Source: Malus domestica
Lineage: Eukaryota > Streptophyta > Magnoliopsida > Rosales > Rosaceae
Assembly (NCBI RefSeq): GCF_042453785.1
Contig: NC_091673.1
Location: 1,681,501 to 1,745,500, forward strand
Direction: 5' to 3'
Length of the DNA: 64,000 bases
Shown here: in pieces, positions 58,276 to 64,000 of the stretch
Layout: each line of letters opens with the position of its first letter
Position numbering within the stretch: position 1 is the first letter of the stretch
Position numbers and translations under genes: made by a program
Notes under the pieces: model-generated
Seen by the model: the letters and a program-made list of their open reading frames with translations, nothing else
Told to the model about the DNA's origin: nothing
Databases searched by the model: none

Positions 58276-59466
58276 TATTATGTAAATTCATATCGATGAC
58301 AGTTATCAATTGAGTGTCACGCGTAAGTCCTTCAAGCTCAAGGTTACAAGTATGTACTAATGCTATTGTTGAGAGTGGACAATCTCTTTTTAAATTTTTT
58401 CCAACCAAAACAAAAATAATAATAAAATAAAAAATAAAATAAGTTGATGTTAATTCCTTTTGGGGCCACTAAAAGAAAATTAATCACCACTACAATTATA
58501 ACTTTGAAATTGAAATCTATAGGAGAATCATCCATCACCTTTTTATCTTAAATGTTTTCGTTTCATCTGGTCAACGTCAAAGATAGATATGCATACGCAT
58601 ATTAGGTCAGGTAGTTAAGATAATTGGCACTTCTCTTACAATCAAATCCGAGTAAATGTCTTATAAAAACGTCAGAGGTAGGCATCACCATGGCCCCAAC
58701 TTACTACATGTGTAGCATTGCTGCTCGTTTCTTCTTTACTCCAAATCAAAAGGGGTTGCCCTTTCATTTCATGAATATTGATCTGATGATGTACCATCAG
58801 TCTGTTAGCTAGGTTTGGTTGCCTGGTTGATGACTTGGTGTAGCCTTATTCACTTAGAGCTAACCAACTTGGATGATTTCCTTGAGCCAATCCGAGACTT
58901 GCACGTGGCACATGTAATTAAGGAATTGCATTATTTACTAAATTAAGCACCGGCTTTTATCTCTTTTTTAGGCCGCAACTTATTTATGCAATTCTTAATG
59001 GTAACGCGTCATCCATGAATGGTAATTAGTAGATAATGACAACTAACTAAGTCTTAATTAAACTTAATTACCAAACCTGCCCTGCGAGCAAGGGACCCAT
59101 AGTTTGGTGAAACCGAAGTTGATCTTTCTTTTACAAGCACAGAAGCACATGCACTTTTCTATATATTTGAAACGTTAACAGAATGGGAATGAAGTCTGAC
59201 ATCAAAGATCACATAGTTGGAATTTTGTGCATGTGACAGACCGACTGCCCCACGTAGTCAAACACGACAGTCCATGTGCACCTTCGTAGTTGGCTGTGAT
59301 GTGAACGCATCGGAGTGTCAAGATGTTTACCCTTTTTGCTTAACAGTTAACCTCTAAATTTATATCGCCTCCTCGTGTATTTGAAATTGTATGACACTGA
59401 AAATAGATTAAAGTTAATACTAATTTAAAGTGCTGATTAATTGCATTCGAGTTTTTATGATGACAT

Positions 59467-59594
59467 GGGTTTGATTCTCGTAAGAGATAGGTACTCATTC
59501 TCTGCCGGTTTCAAATAATGTTCAGTGATGGGGTTTGATTCTCGTAAGGGATAGGTACTCATTTTTTGCCAGTTTCAAATAATGTTCAGTGCTG
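59467..59594 (+). repeat. 64-bp tandem duplication
   Basis: Two adjacent units (59467-59530 and 59531-59594) both start GGGTTTGATTCTCGTAAG and differ at only a few positions. Confidence 0.93.
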
Positions 59595-61321
59595 AATAAT
59601 CGCTAGCAATTTGACTAGAAAAATGGCCTAGTAGTTTTCTTAAAAGATTAGCAAAATAAATAACTCTTATTAGGTCTAGCACGGTGGTTTCTTCGTGGTC
59701 GTAACAACCACTTTAAGCAGTGGAAATAACAAAAGATTTGTTCCAAGTCCTCGGGGGGCGTTGAACATAATTCAACAACACTGGAATTGATGGTACAAAG
59801 TCCTCCAACTGTTCATACTTTTGGAGAACTTCCAGCTATCAATGAAACCATGAAGTAAAGAGCCCAGAATCCGATCGACAGCCGAATAGAAACTCGTACG
59901 TAAATATACACATTTTAATAGCTGCATAGAGTGCAATAGATTTCCCCGGTATGGTCATCCGGGAAGTCCCTTGGACATTAATTTCTGTTAGGGTTAATCA
60001 TGTACAAGATCAATTTCATACTAAATTTCACATGGTGTACGCTGAAAACTTGATCAATTTATATATTTTATTTCTGCCATGAACTAATTAAGTTTGATAA
60101 AACGGCGATATCGGACTTGTTGAAATACTGTACGTCCACTTTTCTAAACCTTTACAGAAAGAGTTACTTGTGTATTTATCCAGCCATATCATACTATAAT
60201 GGCACATTGTTCATTATACAAATTAAATTGTCAACGGCTCTGAGACAAACAGATAGAAAAAAACTCTGTATTTTGGTCTTGGAATGCATATTGTACTGTC
60301 TACTGTCCGCATGTGATGACCATTTTCTCCGATATGGGTATAGAACAAACGAGTACACCCAAACACCACTCATGTACATACAAATGCATTATTACATTAG
60401 TCTTTTTCTAGTTATTATCGTGTGATTTATCAGTGTTGGGAATAAAATTTAGTATGTGCATACAGTCATAGAATTCATCTCCAACAATTGGACTAATAAG
60501 TAGTTTTTTTAATATATCTCGTTCCGAGATATTCTACCCTGAATGAGACTATAAGAGGAAGTTTATTAACAGAAGCAACTCAAATAACTTTGGGGGACAA
60601 ATGCATAAGTTCTACCTTGAATTATGTCCCAGAGCACATTCACAATTGAGTCCACAAAGAACATGCCGCGTGGACACATGGTTACCCCTTACCTAACCTA
60701 CAAGCACATCACACATTATATAATTACAGCGTCCCGAAATAAAACGAAGTTTTTTAATTAAGACGTCGGTGGAAGTGCAAGCTGGTGGGTTGGGTTGGCA
60801 AATCCATACACACAATCTAGATACACAGGATCGATCGCATCGATTATGTGCGCAATGAAATATATTACTTTGCACTCAACTTTGAATATTTTTTTTCTCT
60901 CGTAATTTAGATGAACTTAATGTAATGTATTACTTGTATGAATAAAAAAATAAAAATAATTTGAGAGCTAGACACCAAAATTGAATTGAATGAAAGAAAA
61001 ATAAAGAAATATGAAATTGAGAAAATAAAAGTGGTTACGAACGAACTCTAATGCTATTGATAATAAAATTGAAATTGAAAGATTGTTAAGGAAGATTATT
61101 ACACAATTGACTAGAGATGAGATTAGAGCAAGAATCAAACGAAAGTGTTGACCATCCCCTTTGTGCCCTTAATATTTCCCTGGATTACAAAAATGATAGT
61201 CCTGCTCTGAAACTCTTATCCTTAACTATAACATCCAGAAATTAAATTTTATATCCCTTGTAATCATCTGAATTAATTTTGTAATGCGTACTTACCATAT
61301 GAATTAACAAGTCATAATTGA

Positions 61322-61765
61322 TCACCAAAAAGGCAGGAGAGCCAGCAGCCCAAGCAAAACCGGTAACGCGTTGACCGAACTCCGACTGGCACCGTTGAAA
61401 TTCTGTTCGATAGGGTACAACTGTCCAGGCGGACCGGTGATGTATATCAGCGTTGACGGCGGTGGAGGCGCGTATTGACCGCATGAGCCGCACGGTGGCA
61501 GCTTGGGAGAAGGCGGGGGTGATAACGGTGGCGGAAGCGCTGGTGGAGGAGGACACGGTGATGGTGGTGGAGGAGGACACGGTGATGGTGGTGGTGGGGA
61601 TGGAACCGGCGGTGGTGGGCTTGGAGTGCACGAGCCGCACTTTTCCTCGCCGGGAGCACCTGGGGTTTCATCGGCATGGACTGGGCCTAGTACGTAGGCA
61701 ATCAAAAGGAGCATGATTATTAGAACCACGGGATGTTTCGAGCCATACTGCAGTTTGATCGCCAT
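61322..61765 (-). CDS. Short extensin-like proline-rich protein, probably GPI-anchored
   Basis: An uninterrupted frame of 147 residues. The N-terminus (MAIKLQYGSKHPVVLIIMLL, to about residue 31) is a signal peptide. Two Cys pairs (EKCGSC and PPCGSCG) bracket a dense Ser-Pro region of SPPPP, SPCPPPPP and SPPPSP units, the type of motif that is hydroxylated and arabinosylated in extensins. After STLIYITGPPGQLYP comes a small-residue site (NGASRSS) and a hydrophobic tail (LPVLLGLLALLPFW), a typical GPI-anchor signal. It probably sits at the outer face of the plasma membrane or in the wall. It shares architecture, strand and size with 54808-55284, so the two may be old tandem relatives. The specific role is unknown. 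Confidence 0.82.
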   Translation of the reverse strand: MAIKLQYGSKHPVVLIIMLLLIAYVLGPVHADETPGAPGEEKCGSCTPSPPPPVPSPPPPSPCPPPPPSPCPPPPALPPPLSPPPSPKLPPCGSCGQYAPPPPSTLIYITGPPGQLYPIEQNFNGASRSSVNALPVLLGLLALLPFW

Positions 61766-63137
61766 ATTGCAGGCTCGTCTGTCTGAAATCTCGATCGATT
61801 CTACGTCTTACGTTGGTTGCAATGAATTTGAGGGAGAGGAAGGAGGGATGGTTTGTTACGTTATTAGGTGCATGGGGGTTGAAACTTGAAAGAAAGTATA
61901 CAGAGTAAAGAAAGTTTGCTTTGGACGTAGGCTTGTGGGGTTTGGTGGGTTAGGAAGAAAGAGGATTAATTAGATGGGCAAACTGGAGTGAGTGAGACGT
62001 ATTCTTATGGGGCCTTTTTCTACTAGGTCATGGGTGGAAGGATGTTGCTTTTTTCCATAAGGGAATCGCACTGCATGTGTATGCTCCAAATTATTGGACC
62101 CCACCACCATCTACATTTCATATATATTAAGTGTATGGGCGCATATACAGGCAATAATTTTTTCAATGTAATATTATGCAGATTTTATTTTGAAAGTAGC
62201 AAAATCTTAGAAAAATCAGAGGGGGAACTGGGAAGAACTTGGAATTAATCGAGGAACAATCAAGAAAGCGGAAAAGGAGAAGAGCGGACTTAATTATCGC
62301 TGTATAATGGTGGAATTAAATTTAAAGATAACTGGTTTAATGTTAAAAACTGTATTTAAAAAAAATTATGCTCGTAGTGCAATTTTAAAAAGTATTGTGC
62401 ACTTTAAATTTTATCATTTCCGATGTTGTTAACATTTTGCAAGTACTTTTTATGCTAGTAAGATACTTCTTATACTGAAGTGATTTTTCGGTGTGATCAG
62501 TATATGGAGTAGTACATTATATGTCATTATACAAATTGTGGGATATGTGTGTTAAAAAGTTAATAACTTAAAAAATAAAATTTCTCACTACTTCTATAAA
62601 AACACGTTGTGTACCACTCGTGTTCCGGTTACAATGGAAAATTTCTCCTCAATCTGCATCATTTGAGTTATCAAAAAGAAATTGCATCATTAATTAATTT
62701 GAACATCCTTGTATGTTCAGAGGATGACTCATATTTTGTGGAAATTCTTCATGTTGCGTCACATGATTGGTGCATACTGCATATACGAAATTGATGGATT
62801 GCCTGCGTAATTGTTGTTCTGCTAAGTTTTGTGTCAGCTGAAACTTATATTATACTGACACATTAGCAAGGTCAAATACAAAAGTATGATGAGACTGATA
62901 AGGGTAAATAAATTAACAAGAAATAATCCTGACCAAAAAAATTAAAAAAAAATTAACAAGAAATAATTAAGGAGGAGTACTAGCCATGCGGAAGACTTGC
63001 AAAGACTGGCTGCCGTGGCACTTGGGGCACATGTACGAGTTGATTAACCTATTGTCTGAGTGAAGACTTACAAAATTTTAGAGAGATTCCAAGTTCCGAT
63101 GCCATATATTAGACACGTTTGATGACCTAGCTAGTTC
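61766..63137. other. Interval left of the right-edge exons
   Basis: It contains the upstream region of the proline-rich gene and a MITE (62491-62634). A minus-strand stretch at 62967-63055 is open, has a CAG acceptor and contains CPKCHGSQS, but this is too little to call a gene. Confidence 0.5.
62491..62634 (-). mobile_element. MITE, second copy of the element next to the carboxypeptidase gene
   Basis: Read on the minus strand, GTAACCGGAACACGAGTGGT, then AATTTTATTTTTTAAGTTAT and CACAATTTGTATAATGAC, follow 1847-1985 motif by motif. In this copy the CACGTG cores are changed (AACGTG; none on the other side). Confidence 0.7.
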
Positions 63138-63203
63138 CTAATCACCCCAGTTCCACCGCGAAGGGATCCGATCAAGATACAGATCCCTGTCTCTCTTGGT
63201 CTC
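63138..63203 (-). CDS. Possible terminal exon of an unidentified gene
   Basis: On the minus strand, a TTTGCAG acceptor is followed by 21 codons and a TAG: ETKRDRDLYLDRIPSRWNWG then D. The composition (charged, Trp-containing, good codon use) is protein-like and unlike the AT-rich surroundings. The phase at its start is unknown, and I cannot prove that it joins the stretch at 63680-63805. Confidence 0.4.
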   Translation of the reverse strand, partial: ETKRDRDLYLDRIPSRWNWGD

Positions 63204-63679
63204 CTGCAAACGTTTTCGTTCAATCATCACGAGTTAACCAAAATAAAAAAAAATGATAATAGTCATTGATATTAGTTGTACGTGTTAAATTTTCAAAGGA
63301 AATAAAACATCAAGTCGTAATGGGAGGAACTTAATCCTGAAGAAACTGAAGAGGGAAAAAGGAGAACAAAAAACTAGTAAAGGGGCACCGTCCCATTTTC
63401 TCTTAAAGCATCTTCGATTCCTCCCCATTTCTTGTTGGCTTTCATAAATCCAGATCAACCTCCTCAACATACAAGTTATAGCACAGATTAAAATTCAGCC
63501 CAACGATAGGATATGATCTCGGAACCTAATTACTACTTTCCATATAAACAAACTAATCACTAATTAATCCAATTTTAATTGTTAGTTCCAATGATGGAAT
63601 AGTTCAGTTTTATGTATTATTTAATTGAAGAATCCGTAGGTATGTGGATTCCAAAAGTTCTACGTGCCACCTGCCGATG

Positions 63680-63805
63680 TCACTTCTGAAAATTTGAAAT
63701 TTTGTTTAACTGGGTAAGGTTGTAGCCTTCCAAGGCCAAGTAGACAGCACACTTGTCCATGAACCTGCCGAGAAGAGTCGGATCAATCCGAGCGAAGTGC
63801 CGCGT
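63680..63805 (-). CDS. Possible exon of an unidentified gene entering from the right edge
   Basis: The minus strand is open, with protein-like content (TRHFARIDPTLLGRFMDKC, then AVYLALEGYNLTQLNK), up to a TGA at 63682-63680. An AG acceptor is possible at 63806-63807, and the frame can extend about 27 bp further upstream. The TGA may be the true end, or may be avoided by a GTGACA donor two bases before it. I do not recognise the family. Confidence 0.45.
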   Translation of the reverse strand, partial: TRHFARIDPTLLGRFMDKCAVYLALEGYNLTQLNKISNFQK

Positions 63806-63960
63806 CTTATGTAATGTCAACTTCAACAATTCAGAGTTTCAGACACCAAGGCGATAATTTTTCGAGCAATGGTTACGCTACAGTTATGAGCATAACATGA
63901 CGGTAAAACAACAGCGGAAGCATGAAAAACAAGCACTTAACAAATAAACAGTCCTCTATA

Positions 63961-64000
63961 GGCCTAGTTTGGCAAACGAGTAGTATTTGCCATGTTCGTT
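63961..64000. repeat. Start of a MITE-like end cut by the window edge
   Basis: GGCCTAGTTTGGCAAACGAG resembles the terminal repeat of common plant MITEs with TTTGG-type ends. Only one end is in the window. Confidence 0.35.

Larger units (their letters stand above)
55285..61321. other. 6-kb interval between the two proline-rich protein genes
   Basis: It holds the leader of the 54808-55284 gene (with a microsatellite), two SINE-like sequences (56636, 58176) and a 64-bp tandem duplication (59467). The frame at 60117-60425 is AT-rich without protein character. No gene was found. Confidence 0.6.

Noticed and set aside
60117..60425. 102-codon open frame between the proline-rich genes
   Set aside because: AT-driven composition rich in Tyr, Ile and Leu, without a recognisable domain or promoter.
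1..64000. Known conserved plant miRNA precursors, CRISPR arrays, rRNA genes
   Set aside because: I looked by eye for the common mature miRNA sequences and for regular spacer arrays and found none. A small-RNA mapping would be needed to exclude young miRNAs.

Overview
This is plant nuclear DNA: AT-rich, with intron-containing genes separated by long gene-poor stretches full of small DNA-transposon relics. The genes read most like eudicot (Arabidopsis-type) relatives. The mix and density of short miniature elements suggests a Rosaceae genome of the apple/pear kind, but that placement is an inference and no marker here proves it.

Layout from left to right. A small membrane-protein gene on the minus strand runs off the left edge (173-814, three exons reconstructed). 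Next are an intronless serine carboxypeptidase-like gene (2107-3471) and an 18-exon RecG-type organellar DNA helicase (6677-14005). A four-exon HD-Zip class II transcription factor of the ATHB17 type follows (18218-20766). After an 8-kb gene-free gap come a six-exon PIN3-type auxin efflux carrier (28864-33938), a five-exon NIP subgroup I aquaporin (41272-42507) and a nine-exon TPX2-domain, WVD2-like microtubule protein (46932-50657). Two short proline-rich, probably GPI-anchored wall proteins lie on the minus strand (54808-55284 and 61322-61765). At the right edge, exon-like stretches on the minus strand suggest another gene entering from beyond 64,000.

The genes form no operon-like unit. Several fit growth and wall biology (auxin transport, HD-Zip II, cortical microtubules, wall proteins), but nothing in the sequence shows that they act together.

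The spaces between genes hold most of the unexplained structure. There is a hAT relic with an 8-bp target duplication and a decayed transposase end, a 1.56-kb Mutator-like element with a 9-bp duplication, and a PIF/Harbinger-like MITE inside an intron. An Au-type SINE end lies just behind a splice donor. About eight families of short inverted-repeat elements are present in two or more copies each, and one carries CACGTG boxes next to the carboxypeptidase gene. An 82-bp tandem repeat also carries CACGTG-type palindromes. Three unrelated genes appear to use GC-AG introns, and in two of them an in-frame GT lies exactly 12 nt downstream of the GC. I did not find a clearly new biological system. 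The best candidates for follow-up are the GC donors, the two edge genes and the promoter-adjacent MITE.
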